DNA of 64,000 bases from Mycolicibacterium sp. lyk4-40-TYG-92 (GTDB taxonomy: Bacteria > Actinomycetota > Actinomycetes > Mycobacteriales > Mycobacteriaceae). The stretch covers positions 1-64,000 of the forward strand of contig NZ_JARVRX010000002.1 of NCBI RefSeq assembly GCF_030209435.1. The letters are read 5' to 3'. Shown here one piece after another: positions 28,013 through 36,722 of this stretch; within the stretch, counting starts at the first letter, position 1; every line of letters starts with the position of its first letter. Under the pieces are notes generated by a model, which saw nothing but the letters and a program-made list of their open reading frames with translations, was not told the DNA's origin and searched no databases. The translations under genes were made by a program, and so were the position numbers.

Positions 28013-28780
28013 GTGCGCCTCACCATTCTCGGTTGCTCCGGCAGCGTGGGTGGGCCGGATTCTCCGGCCTCGGGCTATCTGCTGACCGCGCCGGACACCA
28101 CACCGATGGTCATCGACTTCGGTGGTGGCGTGCTCGGCGCACTGCAGCGTCATGCTGATCCGGGCGCCGTAAATATATTGCTGTCACATCTGCATGCCGA
28201 CCATTGTCTGGACTTGCCCGGGCTCTTTGTCTGGCGTCGGTATCACCCCAATCCTCCGGTTGGTCGCGCGCTGATGTTCGGCCCGGCGGCCACCTGGCAC
28301 CGACTCGGTGCGGCGTCGTCGCCCGAGGGCGGCGAGATCGACGACATCACCGACATCTTCGACATCCAGGTCTGGGTTGACGGCCAGGACGTCGAGATCG
28401 GCTCGCTGACCGTGACGCCGCGGCTGGTGTGCCACCCGACCGAGTCCTATGGCATGCGCTTCACCGATCCGTCGGGCGCGACCCTCGTCTATTCCGCGGA
28501 CACCGGCTACTGCGACGCGCTGATCGACCTCGCCCGCGGTGCCGACGTGTTCCTCTGCGAGGCGTCGTGGACCGACTCGCCGGACCGTCCGCCGAAGCTG
28601 CACCTGTCCGGCACCGAGGCTGGACGCGCGGCCCGCGAGGCCGGCGTCAAAGAGTTGCTGCTGACGCACATCCCGCCGTGGACCTCCCGCGAGGACGTCA
28701 TCAGCGAGGCCAAGGCCGAGTTCGACGGACCCGTGCACGGCGTGGTGTGCAACGAGTCGTTCGACATCACCCGCCGGTAA
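28013..28780 (+). CDS. metallo-beta-lactamase-fold hydrolase, atypical class II cAMP phosphodiesterase (Rv1339-like)
   Basis: 255-aa MBL-fold protein with the metal motif SHLHADHCLDL, a later His (LVCHPTESYG), the Asp ligand in YSADTGYCD and C-terminal His (LLTHIPPW). Rv1339 is reported as an atypical class II cAMP phosphodiesterase influencing drug tolerance; close sequence agreement supports the same role. GTG at 28013 gives VRLTILGCSGSVGGPDSPASGY; the frame is open a little upstream. Followed 39 bp later by rph. Confidence 0.9.
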   Translation: MRLTILGCSGSVGGPDSPASGYLLTAPDTTPMVIDFGGGVLGALQRHADPGAVNILLSHLHADHCLDLPGLFVWRRYHPNPPVGRALMFGPAATWHRLGAASSPEGGEIDDITDIFDIQVWVDGQDVEIGSLTVTPRLVCHPTESYGMRFTDPSGATLVYSADTGYCDALIDLARGADVFLCEASWTDSPDRPPKLHLSGTEAGRAAREAGVKELLLTHIPPWTSREDVISEAKAEFDGPVHGVVCNESFDITRR

Positions 28781-28819
28781 CCCGCCGCCCTCGGTTCGGC
28801 GGCCCGCTAGGGTTGTCGG

Positions 28820-29602
28820 GTGTCCAGACGAGAAGACGGTCGCCTTGACGACGAACTCCGCCCGGTAAAGATCACCCGAGGATTCACCAAGCACCCGGCA
28901 GGGTCGGTATTGGTGGAGTTCGGCGAGACGCGGGTCATGTGCACCGCTTCGGTATCCGAAGGGGTGCCGCGCTGGCGAAAGGGTTCCGGTCTGGGCTGGC
29001 TCACCGCCGAATACGCGATGCTGCCGGCCGCCACGCATGACCGCTCCGACCGCGAGTCGGTGAAGGGCCGAGTCGGTGGACGGACCCAGGAGATCAGCCG
29101 GTTGATCGGCCGCTCGCTGCGCGCGTGCATCGACCTCAGTGCCCTCGGCGAGAACACCATCGCCATCGACTGCGACGTGCTGCAGGCCGACGGCGGTACC
29201 CGCACCGCGGCGATCACTGGTGCCTACGTGGCGTTGGCAGACGCGGTGACCTACCTGGCCGCCGCCGGACGCCTGAAGGATCCGCGCCCGCTGTCGTGTG
29301 CGATCGCCGCCGTGTCGGTCGGTGTGGTCGACGGCCGCGTCCGCACGGACCTGCCCTACACCGAGGACTCGCGCGCCGAGGTCGACATGAACGTCGTCGC
29401 CACCGACACCGGGACCCTCGTCGAGGTGCAGGGCACCGGCGAAGGCGCGACGTTCCCGCGCTCGACGCTCGACAAGCTTCTCGATGCCGCGCTGGCCGCG
29501 TGCGACCAGTTGTTCGCGCTGCAGCGTGAAGCCCTGGAGCTGCCGTACCCGGGTGTGCTGCCGGAGCCGTCGGGTCCCGCGAAGAAGGCATTTGGTGCCT
29601 GA
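28820..29602 (+). CDS. rph: ribonuclease PH
   Basis: 260-aa phosphorolytic 3'-5' exoribonuclease that trims tRNA precursors. The family signatures [38 protein letters not shown] and [18 protein letters not shown] (phosphate and metal site) are all present. GTG start. The last 8 bp overlap the start of rdgB, indicating coupling, as in Rv1340-Rv1341. Confidence 0.96.
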   Translation: MSRREDGRLDDELRPVKITRGFTKHPAGSVLVEFGETRVMCTASVSEGVPRWRKGSGLGWLTAEYAMLPAATHDRSDRESVKGRVGGRTQEISRLIGRSLRACIDLSALGENTIAIDCDVLQADGGTRTAAITGAYVALADAVTYLAAAGRLKDPRPLSCAIAAVSVGVVDGRVRTDLPYTEDSRAEVDMNVVATDTGTLVEVQGTGEGATFPRSTLDKLLDAALAACDQLFALQREALELPYPGVLPEPSGPAKKAFGA

Positions 29603-30200
29603 GCTCCTCGTCGCTTCGCGCAATGCGAAGAAGCTTGTGGAGTTGCGGCGGGTGTTGGACGCCGCCGGTATTACGGGTCTGACGTTGTTGTCGTTGGACG
29701 ATGTGCCGGCGTTCCCCGAGGCGCCCGAGACGGGGGCTACGTTTGAAGAGAACGCGTTGGCCAAGGCGTCGGACGGTTTTCGTGCGACTGGAATTCCTTG
29801 TGTAGCAGATGATTCCGGAGTGTCGGTCGATGCGCTGAACGGCATGCCCGGGGTGCTGTCAGCCCGGTGGGCTGGCCGGCACGGGGATGATGCGGCGAAC
29901 CTTTCGCTGTTGCTGGGCCAGATTCAGGACGTGCCCGACGAGCGGCGTGGTGCCGCCTTCGTATCGTGCTGCGCGTTGGTCTCCTCGTCGGGTTCGGTGG
30001 TGGTGCGAGGTGAGTGGCCGGGCACCATCGCACGGGAGCCGCGCGGCACGGGCGGGTTCGGTTATGACCCGATCTTCGTGCCGACCGGTAGTTCGGTTTC
30101 GGCTGCGGAGCTGACGCCGGCGGAGAAGGACGCGGCGTCGCACCGCGGACGGGCGCTGGCGCAGTTGGTGCCGGCGCTGCGGGAGTTGGCTGCGGGTTAG
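29595..30200 (+). CDS. rdgB: non-canonical purine NTP pyrophosphatase (XTP/dITP diphosphatase)
   Basis: 201-aa Ham1/RdgB enzyme that hydrolyses dITP and XTP to keep deaminated purines out of DNA. It begins [21 protein letters not shown], and shows [28 protein letters not shown] with the catalytic Asp, and [13 protein letters not shown] at 29595 lies 8 bp inside rph. It ends overlapping by 4 bp the stop of the convergent TetR gene. Confidence 0.95.
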   Translation: MPELLVASRNAKKLVELRRVLDAAGITGLTLLSLDDVPAFPEAPETGATFEENALAKASDGFRATGIPCVADDSGVSVDALNGMPGVLSARWAGRHGDDAANLSLLLGQIQDVPDERRGAAFVSCCALVSSSGSVVVRGEWPGTIAREPRGTGGFGYDPIFVPTGSSVSAAELTPAEKDAASHRGRALAQLVPALRELAAG

Positions 30201-30808
30201 ACGTCGCGGCCGTCTGGGGCGGCCAAGTACCCGTCGATGAAATCGTGCAACGCGGGGGCGAGGTGCGCGACGCCGGAATCGTTCAGCTTGGCCAGCAGGA
30301 TGATGCCCTGATACTGCGCGAGCAGCGCGTGCGCGAGCAGCTCTGGATCGGTACCCGGACGTAAGGCTCCGGCCGCTGCGGCCTCGGTGGCGATGACCGC
30401 CAGGTGGTGCTCCATCGCATTGAGGGTGCGCGCCAGATGTTCGCGGAGATCGTCGTCGGTCGTCGACAGTTCGGCGGCGAAGTTGCCGAACGGGCAGCCC
30501 ACGGCTCGGCCGAATTGGGCTTCGAGCGCGGACTGGATCGCGCCGATGGCGTCGGGGATGGCATGCAGCTTGTCGGCCGGCGTCGCGGTGGGGGAGCCGG
30601 TCAGCTGGCGTTGAAATGCCTTGGCGTGTAGATCGATAACGGCCTTGGCGAGTTCCGATTTCGACGGGAAGTAGTGATAGAAGCTGCCCTTCTTGATGTC
30701 GGTCGCGCGGCACAGCTCGTCGACGCCGACGGCCTGGTAGCTGCGTTCGAGGAACAGGCGGGCAGCGGTGGCGACCAGGCGGTCGCGGGCGTCGGAACTT
30801 CGGGGCAC
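30197..30808 (-). CDS. TetR family transcriptional regulator
   Basis: 203-aa repressor with the N-terminal HTH (VATAARLFLERSYQAVGVDELCRATDIKKGSFYHYFPSK) and a C-terminal TetR_C-like domain containing GCPFGNFAAELS, typical of the AefR/AcrR-like group. The GTG at 30808 gives VPRSSDARDRL; an ATG at 30847 would place the start inside the operator. Divergent from the haloalkane dehalogenase gene with one perfect palindrome between them. Confidence 0.9.
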   Translation of the reverse strand: MPRSSDARDRLVATAARLFLERSYQAVGVDELCRATDIKKGSFYHYFPSKSELAKAVIDLHAKAFQRQLTGSPTATPADKLHAIPDAIGAIQSALEAQFGRAVGCPFGNFAAELSTTDDDLREHLARTLNAMEHHLAVIATEAAAAGALRPGTDPELLAHALLAQYQGIILLAKLNDSGVAHLAPALHDFIDGYLAAPDGRDV

Positions 30809-30827
30809 GGGTTCAGCGTATTTGGTA

Positions 30828-30845
30828 GTTGACCGGTCGGTCAAC
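30828..30845. promoter_or_regulatory. TetR-type operator GTTGACCG-GT-CGGTCAAC
   Basis: An 18-bp palindrome with 8-bp perfect arms lies 19 bp before each divergent start (TetR 30808, dehalogenase 30864), an ideal position for one repressor to control both genes. Confidence 0.75.
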
Positions 30846-30863
30846 AATGGCTAGCTTGACGAC

Positions 30864-31751
30864 ATGACTACCGCTGAGGTCTTCCGTACGCCTGACGAAC
30901 GCTTCGCGAATCTGCCGGGCTACGACTTCGCCCCGAACTACGTCGACGTCGACGGGCTGCGCATGCACTACCTCGACGAGGGGCCGCGTGACGGCAAGCC
31001 CATCGTCTGTTTCCACGGCGAGCCGACGTGGGCGTACCTGTACCGCAAGATGATCGGCCCGCTCGTCGACTCCGGGCATCGGGTGATCGTCCCCGACTAC
31101 GCGGGCTTCGGTCGTTCGGACAAGCCGACCGACCGCCGGTGGTACAGCTACGACCGGCACGTCTCGTTGGTCACGCGGGTGCTGGGCGGGCTGGGGCTAC
31201 AGGACGCCACTGTGGTTGTGCAGGACTGGGGCGGGCCGATCGGGTTGCGCTGGGCCGTGGAGAACGCGGATCAGGTTGGCGCGCTGGCGATTTTCAACAC
31301 CGGGCTGTTCACCGGCCGGGTGTCCAAGGGCTTCATGGCGTGGCGGGATTTCGCCGAGCGGAACCCCGATCTGCCTGTCGGTTTCGTCATTCAAGGCGCG
31401 ACGACGACCGACCTGTCGCCCGGGATCGTCGCGGCCTACGACGCGCCGTTCCCGACCGCGGAGTCGAAGGCCGGCGCCGCGCAGTTCCCGCTGTTGGTGC
31501 CCATCACAGAGGACGCCGCGGGCGCGACGGAGATGAAGGCCGTCACCGACGCGCTGTCTCGGTGGGAGAAGCCGGCACTGGTGGCGTTCTCCGACCAGGA
31601 TCCGGTGTTCCCGTATCCGCGCGCGGGCGAGGCGTTCGTCGACCTGATCCCGACAGTCGACGAACAGGTGCGGATAGAAGGGGCGTCGCACTTCCTGCAG
31701 GAGGACCGCGGCGAGCAGTTGGCCGTCGAGGTGCTCAAGCGCCTGAGCTAG
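30864..31751 (+). CDS. haloalkane dehalogenase
   Basis: 295-aa alpha/beta hydrolase of the haloalkane dehalogenase group, hydrolysing carbon-halogen bonds to alcohols. HGEPTWAYLYRKM carries the first halide/oxyanion residues, VVQDWGGPIGLR the nucleophile Asp followed by the halide-binding Trp, SDQDPVFPYP the acid, and GASHFLQEDRGE the base His. The pattern is that of the HLD-I/DhmA type known from mycobacteria. It faces a TetR gene with a shared operator, so substrate induction is likely. The natural substrate is unknown. Confidence 0.9.
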   Translation: MTTAEVFRTPDERFANLPGYDFAPNYVDVDGLRMHYLDEGPRDGKPIVCFHGEPTWAYLYRKMIGPLVDSGHRVIVPDYAGFGRSDKPTDRRWYSYDRHVSLVTRVLGGLGLQDATVVVQDWGGPIGLRWAVENADQVGALAIFNTGLFTGRVSKGFMAWRDFAERNPDLPVGFVIQGATTTDLSPGIVAAYDAPFPTAESKAGAAQFPLLVPITEDAAGATEMKAVTDALSRWEKPALVAFSDQDPVFPYPRAGEAFVDLIPTVDEQVRIEGASHFLQEDRGEQLAVEVLKRLS

Positions 31752-31756
31752 GTGTA

Positions 31757-31826
31757 GCCGCCGCGACCGTAACGCCACGGCGGCTTTCGGGCTCGATTTC
31801 CGCCCTGTGGTTACAGTCGCGGCGGC
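31757..31826. repeat. palindromic repeat element, copy 1
   Basis: A ~70-bp element whose arms (GCCGCCGCGACCGTAAC at the left, GTTACAGTCGCGGCGGC at the right) form a long imperfect hairpin around a TTTCGGGCTCGATTT loop. Bases 31761-31815 are identical over 55 bp to 32829-32883. It starts 6 bp after the dehalogenase stop and may serve as its terminator. Confidence 0.85.
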
Positions 31827-31898
31827 GTGGGCCGATCTATCCACAGGGCAATGCCGCCGAGTCTTGGTCATCAGCCCTCGGTTGGGCACACTGCCACC

Positions 31899-32810
31899 AT
31901 GGGGGAGCCATTCATCGGCAGCGAGGCCTTGGCTGCCGGGACGCTGACGCGCCACCAATTGCGAACGAATTTCGTTGCCGTGCATCAAGACGTGTATGTG
32001 CCTCGCGGCACTCGCCCGAACGCGATCATTCGCGCAAAAGCGGCATGGCTGCGTTCCCGGCGCACGGGTGTGCTCGCAGGCTTCTCGGCAGCCGCGCTCC
32101 ATGGAGCTCGGTACATCGATGCGGCCTTGCCCGCCAACATCATTCACAGCAATCGCCGCCCCGCCCGCGGCATCGTGGTGTGGGCGGACACATTGGATGG
32201 TGACGAGGTGTGCGCGATCGGTGAGATGCAGCTGACCACGCCATTGCGCACGGCCGTCGATCTTGCCCGCAGGTGTCGAGAAGACGTCGCGGTCGCCGCC
32301 ATCGACGCGCTGGCACACGCGGCGCGTTTGACTGTCACTGACATGCGGGCCGCGATCGAACGCCATCCTGGGCAGCGAGGACTGAAACAAGCCAGGTTGA
32401 CGATTGGGTTGGTCGATCCCGGCGCCGATTCGCCAGGCGAGACGCGGCTGCGGCTGTTGATCGTGAAAGCGGGCTTCCCTCGGCCGGTCAGCCAGCACCC
32501 CGTCTACAACGAATTCGGGGTGCTGATTGGCGAGGTTGACCTCGCGTGGCCGGGCCTGAAGATCGCAGTCGAGTACGAGGGGCGGCACCACATGGACCCC
32601 GACCAGATTCGCAAGGACATTGCGCGGATCGAGGAGATGATCGAGATGGGTTGGCTCGTCATCCGCGTTACGTCGCGCGATCCCAGTGGCGTCGTGCTGC
32701 GCAGGATCGCGTATGCGAGGTCATCGCGGGGTGCGATCGACGACGTCACGGTCCGACTCTCACGCGACCTGACCGACACAGTATGGCCCGCTGGGCGGCA
32801 GGCGTCGTGA
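31899..32810 (+). CDS. DUF559 endonuclease-like protein with AbiEi-type N-terminal region
   Basis: 303-aa protein of a group common in mycobacteria. The N-terminal ~100 residues (FIGSEALAAGTLTRHQLRTNFVAVHQDVYVP) resemble the wHTH of AbiEi-type proteins. The C-terminal DUF559 domain has GETRLRLLIVKAGFPRP, EVDLAWPGLKIAVEYEGRHH (E...D...ExE pattern of Vsr-like nucleases) and MGWLVIRVTSRD. Cellular role unknown. The ATG at 31899 is preferred to a GTG at 31827 that abuts the repeat. Flanked on both sides by copies of the 55-bp palindromic repeat. Confidence 0.82.
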   Translation: MGEPFIGSEALAAGTLTRHQLRTNFVAVHQDVYVPRGTRPNAIIRAKAAWLRSRRTGVLAGFSAAALHGARYIDAALPANIIHSNRRPARGIVVWADTLDGDEVCAIGEMQLTTPLRTAVDLARRCREDVAVAAIDALAHAARLTVTDMRAAIERHPGQRGLKQARLTIGLVDPGADSPGETRLRLLIVKAGFPRPVSQHPVYNEFGVLIGEVDLAWPGLKIAVEYEGRHHMDPDQIRKDIARIEEMIEMGWLVIRVTSRDPSGVVLRRIAYARSSRGAIDDVTVRLSRDLTDTVWPAGRQAS

Positions 32811-32827
32811 CGGCTGGTTTGGCAGGC

Positions 32828-32890
32828 CCCGCGACCGTAACGCCACGGCGGCTTTCGGGCTCGATTTCCGCCCTGTGGTTACATTCGCGA
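32828..32890. repeat. palindromic repeat element, copy 2
   Basis: Second copy of the 31757 element: 55 bp identical (32829-32883), then divergence (TTCGCGACTCC instead of GTCGCGGCGGC). The arms CGCGACCGTAAC and GTTACATTCGCG still pair. It lies between the convergent DUF559 and DUF3817 stops. Confidence 0.85.
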
Positions 32891-32905
32891 CTCCGTATCG
32901 ACCTG

Positions 32906-33244
32906 TCAGAGGTCGAAGCGCTTCTTCACATCTTCGGTGCGGAAGTGCTCGACGATGATGCCGACCAGCGGGACGGTGCCGGCGAACAGGACGCCGATGG
33001 TCTGGCCGAGCGGCCAACGGACCTTGACCGCCAGATTGAATGTGCAGAGCAGGTAGGCGAAGTAGACCCAGCCGTGGACGATGCCGATCCAATTGAGGCT
33101 GGCGTCGTTGAAGATGTAATGCGCGACCAGCTCGTAGCACAGGGCGATGAGCCAGAGACCGGTCGCCCAGGCCATCACGCGGTAGGCGGTCAGCGCCTTG
33201 CGGATGGTGTCTTTCGACAGGGTGGTCGGCTGCGACTCGGTCAT
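32906..33244 (-). CDS. DUF3817 membrane protein (Rv1342c-like)
   Basis: 112-aa membrane protein with about four hydrophobic helices (TAYRVMAWATGLWLIALCYEL, WIGIVHGWVYFAYLLCTFNLA, LGQTIGVLFAGTVPLVGIIVE) and the HGWVYF motif of DUF3817. Its ATG overlaps the stop of the upstream LprD-like gene by 4 bp. Same order and orientation as Rv1343c-Rv1342c. Confidence 0.9.
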   Translation of the reverse strand: MTESQPTTLSKDTIRKALTAYRVMAWATGLWLIALCYELVAHYIFNDASLNWIGIVHGWVYFAYLLCTFNLAVKVRWPLGQTIGVLFAGTVPLVGIIVEHFRTEDVKKRFDL

Positions 33245-33612
33245 GTGGGCGTCCTGTCCTGTTTGTCGTTCTCGGCCAGTTCGGCGAGGTAGGCGTTGTA
33301 TTCGTTGAGGGTCGGGTCCGCCGTGTCTTTGGCGGCTTTGGGGCGCTCGGGGAGCAGGCCCTCGGGGATTTCGGTGGGCTCGTCGGTTGCCGGTGCTACC
33401 GGGCCTTCGTCTTCGTAGCGGACGAACTTGTAGTACCCGTAGAAGCAGAAGGCGCCGAACATCGGCCACTGCAGGGCGTAGCCCAGGTTCTGGAAAGTCC
33501 CGGCGCTTGACTGGAAGCGCGACCACTGCCACCACGCCAGAGCCATGCAGCCCAGGGCAGCGACGGTCACCAGCACGATGAGCGCCGGCCTCCTACGCCG
33601 TGTAGTGGACAT
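33241..33612 (-). CDS. lprD: LprD-like membrane-anchored protein (Rv1343c-like)
   Basis: 123-aa protein: basic N-terminus, hydrophobic segment with a possible lipobox (VAALGC, not canonical at -3), a second hydrophobic stretch (ALQWPMFGAFCFYGYYKFVRY) and a charged C-terminal tail. Start at the ATG at 33612. Coupled by ATGA overlap to DUF3817. The last conserved Rv13xx-type gene in the window; the M. tuberculosis mycobactin-2 genes that would follow are absent. Confidence 0.82.
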   Translation of the reverse strand: MSTTRRRRPALIVLVTVAALGCMALAWWQWSRFQSSAGTFQNLGYALQWPMFGAFCFYGYYKFVRYEDEGPVAPATDEPTEIPEGLLPERPKAAKDTADPTLNEYNAYLAELAENDKQDRTPT

Positions 33613-33658
33613 AGGGCAACGGTACCGCGCGCGGGTTTGGGTTTGCGATTCGTGCCTG

Positions 33659-34438
33659 CTAGGACGCCGGACGTTCGATGCATGGCCACGGCACCGGGCG
33701 GGACTTGGGGCCGATGAATTCATCGAGGCGAGCGGTGTCGGCCTTGCGATAGATCGAGAGCTGCTTTCTCGATGAGCGGCGCCAGTGGATGCCGAGTTTG
33801 TCCAGCGCGCCAGTGAACAGATTGACGATGTCCTCGGACAAGTTTGTGAAGTGATAACGGACGCTCTTGACGCCGCGATCGTTGGCGACGACGCGGCAGC
33901 CATCGCTGTGGATGAGGCCGAGGACGAATTCTTCGGTGGCTTGGTCGACGAGGGCCTGCTGCCACGGTTGCAGCGCGATTGCGCGGGTGTGCTTCTTGCC
34001 GGGGCCGTGCTGTGGGAACAGGCACGGCCAGTGCTTGGAGCACACGTACACCTCGACGCAGCCCTTGCGCTGCGTCGCGCCAGCCTGTTTACCTGGGATG
34101 ACAGCAGCGATCGCTTCGCAGCAGCGCTCGATGATGGCCGGGTACTTCTCATCGAGGACGATTCGTAACCGCCATACGCCGCGGAGCGCATCCGAGATAC
34201 AGCCATCTCCTAGGTACAACCCGAGCAGATAGCTGTACTCCGCTGGCGGTAGGGCTGTGAAGTCGTGGTCGACGCCGCATACGGAATCGCCGGCTCCTTG
34301 TCGGCGCCAGATGCCGGTCTTTCGCCTCCAGTCACGCACCGTCGTTCGTGGGATTCCCGTCGTCCTCGCGATGGCGCAGTCATTCTCCCCATCGGCGATG
34401 AGTCGTCGGACGGTGTCGAATTCGTCGGCTGATCTCAC
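33659..34438 (-). CDS. HTH protein with two LAGLIDADG-like motifs
   Basis: 259-aa free-standing protein. Residues ~8-42 are a helix-turn-helix (RRLIADGENDCAIARTTGIPRTTVRDWRRK). Two LAGLIDADG-like helices follow: YLLGLYLGDGCI (~70) and FVLGLIHSDGCRV (~170), each with the acidic residue that would bind metal. Such proteins occur free-standing in actinobacteria and may be homing endonucleases or derived regulators. GTG start with AGGGGG upstream. It lies at the point where conserved mycobacterial gene order ends, ~100 bp from a tRNA gene. Confidence 0.72.
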   Translation of the reverse strand: MRSADEFDTVRRLIADGENDCAIARTTGIPRTTVRDWRRKTGIWRRQGAGDSVCGVDHDFTALPPAEYSYLLGLYLGDGCISDALRGVWRLRIVLDEKYPAIIERCCEAIAAVIPGKQAGATQRKGCVEVYVCSKHWPCLFPQHGPGKKHTRAIALQPWQQALVDQATEEFVLGLIHSDGCRVVANDRGVKSVRYHFTNLSEDIVNLFTGALDKLGIHWRRSSRKQLSIYRKADTARLDEFIGPKSRPVPWPCIERPAS

Positions 34439-34533
34439 GCGGTTTCCCCCTTCGGTCGCGTGACGCAGCCAAAGTAAGACGGACCACCGACAGATCTCCT
34501 TCGTCGGCCTGGCGGTAGGCTGACACCGCTTGA

Positions 34534-34616
34534 GCGCGAGTGTCGGAATTGGCAGACGAGATGGGTTTAGGTCCCATTGTCCTTTGGGCGTGGGGGTTCG
34601 AGTCCCCCCTCGCGCA
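34534..34616 (+). tRNA. tRNA-Leu (anticodon UAG)
   Basis: 83-nt class II tRNA. Acceptor arms GCGCGAG/CTCGCGC, D arm with GGAATTGGCAGAC, anticodon stem ATGGG/CCCAT with loop TTTAGGT (anticodon TAG, codon CUA), a long variable arm, and the T arm GGGGG-TTCGAGT-CCCCC. The discriminator base is A and CCA is not encoded. Confidence 0.95.
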
Positions 34617-34676
34617 CTCTTGCGGTGATTCCGCCACGCAGTGGGCAGCGTGAAGTACAGCCGACCGCTGCGCGGT

Positions 34677-34814
34677 TCAGTGCCGCTTGGAGTGCAGTAC
34701 CCCGTCGGTCGGCGATGACGGTTGGTCGGACTTGGCGCGCTTGTCCGCGCGTTTCTCTTTGAGCGACTTGCCGGATTTCTTGGTCATGCTCTGGCGCGGA
34801 GATTTGTCGGACAT
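34677..34814 (-). CDS. small basic conserved protein
   Basis: 45-aa highly charged protein (MSDKSPRQSMTKKSGKSLKE...), rich in Lys, Arg and Ser, with no hydrophobic core, likely disordered. AGGGG lies 6 bp before the ATG. Similar short basic proteins are annotated in other mycobacteria without function; binding to nucleic acid or a basic tail role is speculation. Convergent with tRNA-Leu. Confidence 0.6.
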   Translation of the reverse strand: MSDKSPRQSMTKKSGKSLKEKRADKRAKSDQPSSPTDGVLHSKRH

Positions 34815-35050
34815 GACAGGCCCCTTTGTTCGGGGGCCTGGATGGTCCCAATAACCCGACCCTACGCGCACCGCGAATGGGCGTGCAATGGCGGAGCCTC
34901 GGCGTCGCTGTGCGCTGACTCTGGATTTTTGCGTGGTTGTCGACCGGGTGACATGTGGCACGGACGGGCGCAGCAGCCTAGGCTGGACATGACACCCGCC
35001 CAGGTAGCCGAGAGATCCCGCTGCCGCACGTAGACGGATCCGGAATTCTT

Positions 35051-36139
35051 TTGGCTATCAATGATATTGCCGTGTATGCGCGGCTGAGTTCGGCAGACGT
35101 CGAGGCGTTCGGCGCTGAACTGGACACTATTCGGCTCGACGTGGAGGACTCCCTCGGCGTCAAGGATGCGACGTATATCCGTCGCGTCATCACGTTCCAG
35201 CGGACTCTGGACGCGGTGGCCCGGTTGCACATTGCCGGCAGTCGGTCGAGGGCCGGCTGGTTGGTGGGGGCCGCGGCGTTGGCGTACGCGAAAATCGTTG
35301 AGAATATGGAGATCGGGCACAACGTCAGCCACGGTCAATGGGACTGGATGAACGATCCGGAAATCCACTCGACCACCTGGGAGTGGGACATGGTGGCGTC
35401 CTCGGCGCAGTGGCGGTATTCGCACAACTACCGTCACCATGTGTTCACCAACGTGGTTGGGGTGGACGACGACCTCGGTTTCGGGGTGCTGCGCGTAACC
35501 CGCGATCAACCGTGGAAGCCGGAACATCTGTGGCAGCCACTGCGAAATCTGTTGTTGGCCTTGGTCTTCGAATGGGGAATCGCCCGTCACGGCTATCACG
35601 CCGAAACCGAGAGGGCGGGCTCCGAGGACGGCAGACGGGCTGCGCGCAAGGTGATGCTGGCCAAGATCGGCCGGCAGACGGCCAAGGACTATCTCGTCGT
35701 GCCCGCGCTCAGCCTGCGCCGCTGGCGCCGCACGGTGACCGCCAACGCGACAGCCAACCTGCTGCGAAACCTCTGGTCATACGTGGTGATCTTCTGTGGG
35801 CATTTTCCCGACGGCGTGCAGACGTTCGACCGGGAAGTCCTGCGGTCCGAGACCAGATCGGAATGGTATCTGCGCCAGATGCTCGGTGCGGCGAACTTCA
35901 AAGCCGGTCGTGCGCTGGCGTTTTCGAGCGGCAATCTGTGCTACCAGATCGAGCATCATCTGTTCCCGGATCTGCCGAGCAACCGGTACGCGGAGATCAG
36001 TGTGCGGGTACGTCAGCTGTGCGAGAAGTACGACGTGCCCTACACCACCGGCCCGCTCGCCCGGCAATACCTGCAGACCCTCCGGACCAATTTCCGGCTG
36101 GCGCTGCCCGACGGCGTCAGCGCTCGAAGGCGCGCTTGA
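35051..36139 (+). CDS. membrane fatty acid (stearoyl-CoA) desaturase, DesA3-like
   Basis: 362-aa membrane di-iron desaturase introducing a cis double bond into acyl chains. The three His clusters are GHNVSHGQ, HNYRHH and QIEHHLFPDLP, with hydrophobic spans before and between them. Start: TTG at 35051 giving MAINDIAVYARLSSADVEAF, which matches the N-terminus I recall for M. tuberculosis DesA3 (MAITDVDVFAHL); no ATG is in frame nearby. The oxidoreductase partner (Rv3230c type) is not adjacent, so reductant must come from elsewhere. The end overlaps the convergent small gene by 23 bp. Confidence 0.9.
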   Translation: MAINDIAVYARLSSADVEAFGAELDTIRLDVEDSLGVKDATYIRRVITFQRTLDAVARLHIAGSRSRAGWLVGAAALAYAKIVENMEIGHNVSHGQWDWMNDPEIHSTTWEWDMVASSAQWRYSHNYRHHVFTNVVGVDDDLGFGVLRVTRDQPWKPEHLWQPLRNLLLALVFEWGIARHGYHAETERAGSEDGRRAARKVMLAKIGRQTAKDYLVVPALSLRRWRRTVTANATANLLRNLWSYVVIFCGHFPDGVQTFDREVLRSETRSEWYLRQMLGAANFKAGRALAFSSGNLCYQIEHHLFPDLPSNRYAEISVRVRQLCEKYDVPYTTGPLARQYLQTLRTNFRLALPDGVSARRRA

Positions 36140-36287
36140 TCTTGGCTCGCGCCTGACCGGCGTCGGTGGCCCGTTGCACGGCTCCTTCGTCGTTGAGGTT
36201 GTAGTCGGCGGTAGCGAAGCCGAAATAGCTCTTGGCGGCATTCGACGCGCGTTTGGCCTTGCGTGCCATGGTTTTTCCGATATTCAT
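36117..36287 (-). CDS. small conserved protein, possibly CsbD-like
   Basis: 56-aa basic protein (MNIGKTMARKAKRASNAAKSY, then FGFATADYNLNDEG). Length, Lys/Ala content and Gly/Ala helices recall CsbD-type stress proteins, but the match is not decisive. Overlaps the desaturase end by 23 bp on the opposite strand. ATG at 36287 chosen as it begins the conserved-looking segment. Confidence 0.5.
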   Translation of the reverse strand: MNIGKTMARKAKRASNAAKSYFGFATADYNLNDEGAVQRATDAGQARAKIKRAFER

Positions 36288-36722
36288 CGTAGGTCTCTCT
36301 GTTGTTGGTTCGGGTGCAGTGTGCAACTGCGCGCCGGCATTCGAAGCCGGGCTCCTGGTTCGCCGTCGAACGCGTCGATAACGGTGACGGGCTGGAACAC
36401 GTTATGCGGCTTAGGTTTTGGCGTTCGACCGCCCAGACGGGCACGTCGGCGAGTTGTGGGCCACGGTGATCCGTCGGCGCCGGAGCCGTCGATGATTGGG
36501 CTCGACACAACTGAAATCCTCTGCACCTGCCACTCTACACCCGTTTGGGCTGCATAAACGGCCAAAGCGGGTCAGCGGAGCAGCCGCTGCCCCCGCTGGA
36601 ATGGGCGCGGGGGTGTAGCGTTGAAGAGGTTGGGAACCCAGTCTGCCCAGGCGTAGTCGGCCTTTCGCCGTTGAATTCCCCGAGCAGCCGCTCGCGCCGG
36701 ACACATCGGTGACAACCACGCG
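36288..36722. other. 435-bp intergenic stretch without a supportable gene
   Basis: Divergent promoter space between the small CsbD-like gene (minus) and the glycosyltransferase (plus). Open frames here lack ribosome-binding sites and family resemblance. It contains a near KstR-like palindrome at 36393-36406 (TGGAACACGTTATG, one fixed base off consensus) and GGGAACCCAGTC around 36630 that could belong to an ECF-type promoter, though the spacing to a CGTAG element is short. Confidence 0.6.

Noticed and set aside
34534..34616. tRNA-Leu as the attachment site of an integrated element
   Set aside because: No integrase and no second copy of the tRNA 3' end is seen in the following sequence.
36393..36406. 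Second KstR operator
   Set aside because: TGGAACACGTTATG misses the final fixed A of the consensus and lies more than 100 bp from either flanking gene.
36284..36719. Open minus-strand frames of 93 and 102 codons
   Set aside because: No ribosome-binding site, no family resemblance, and composition typical of unselected GC-rich frames in a promoter region.
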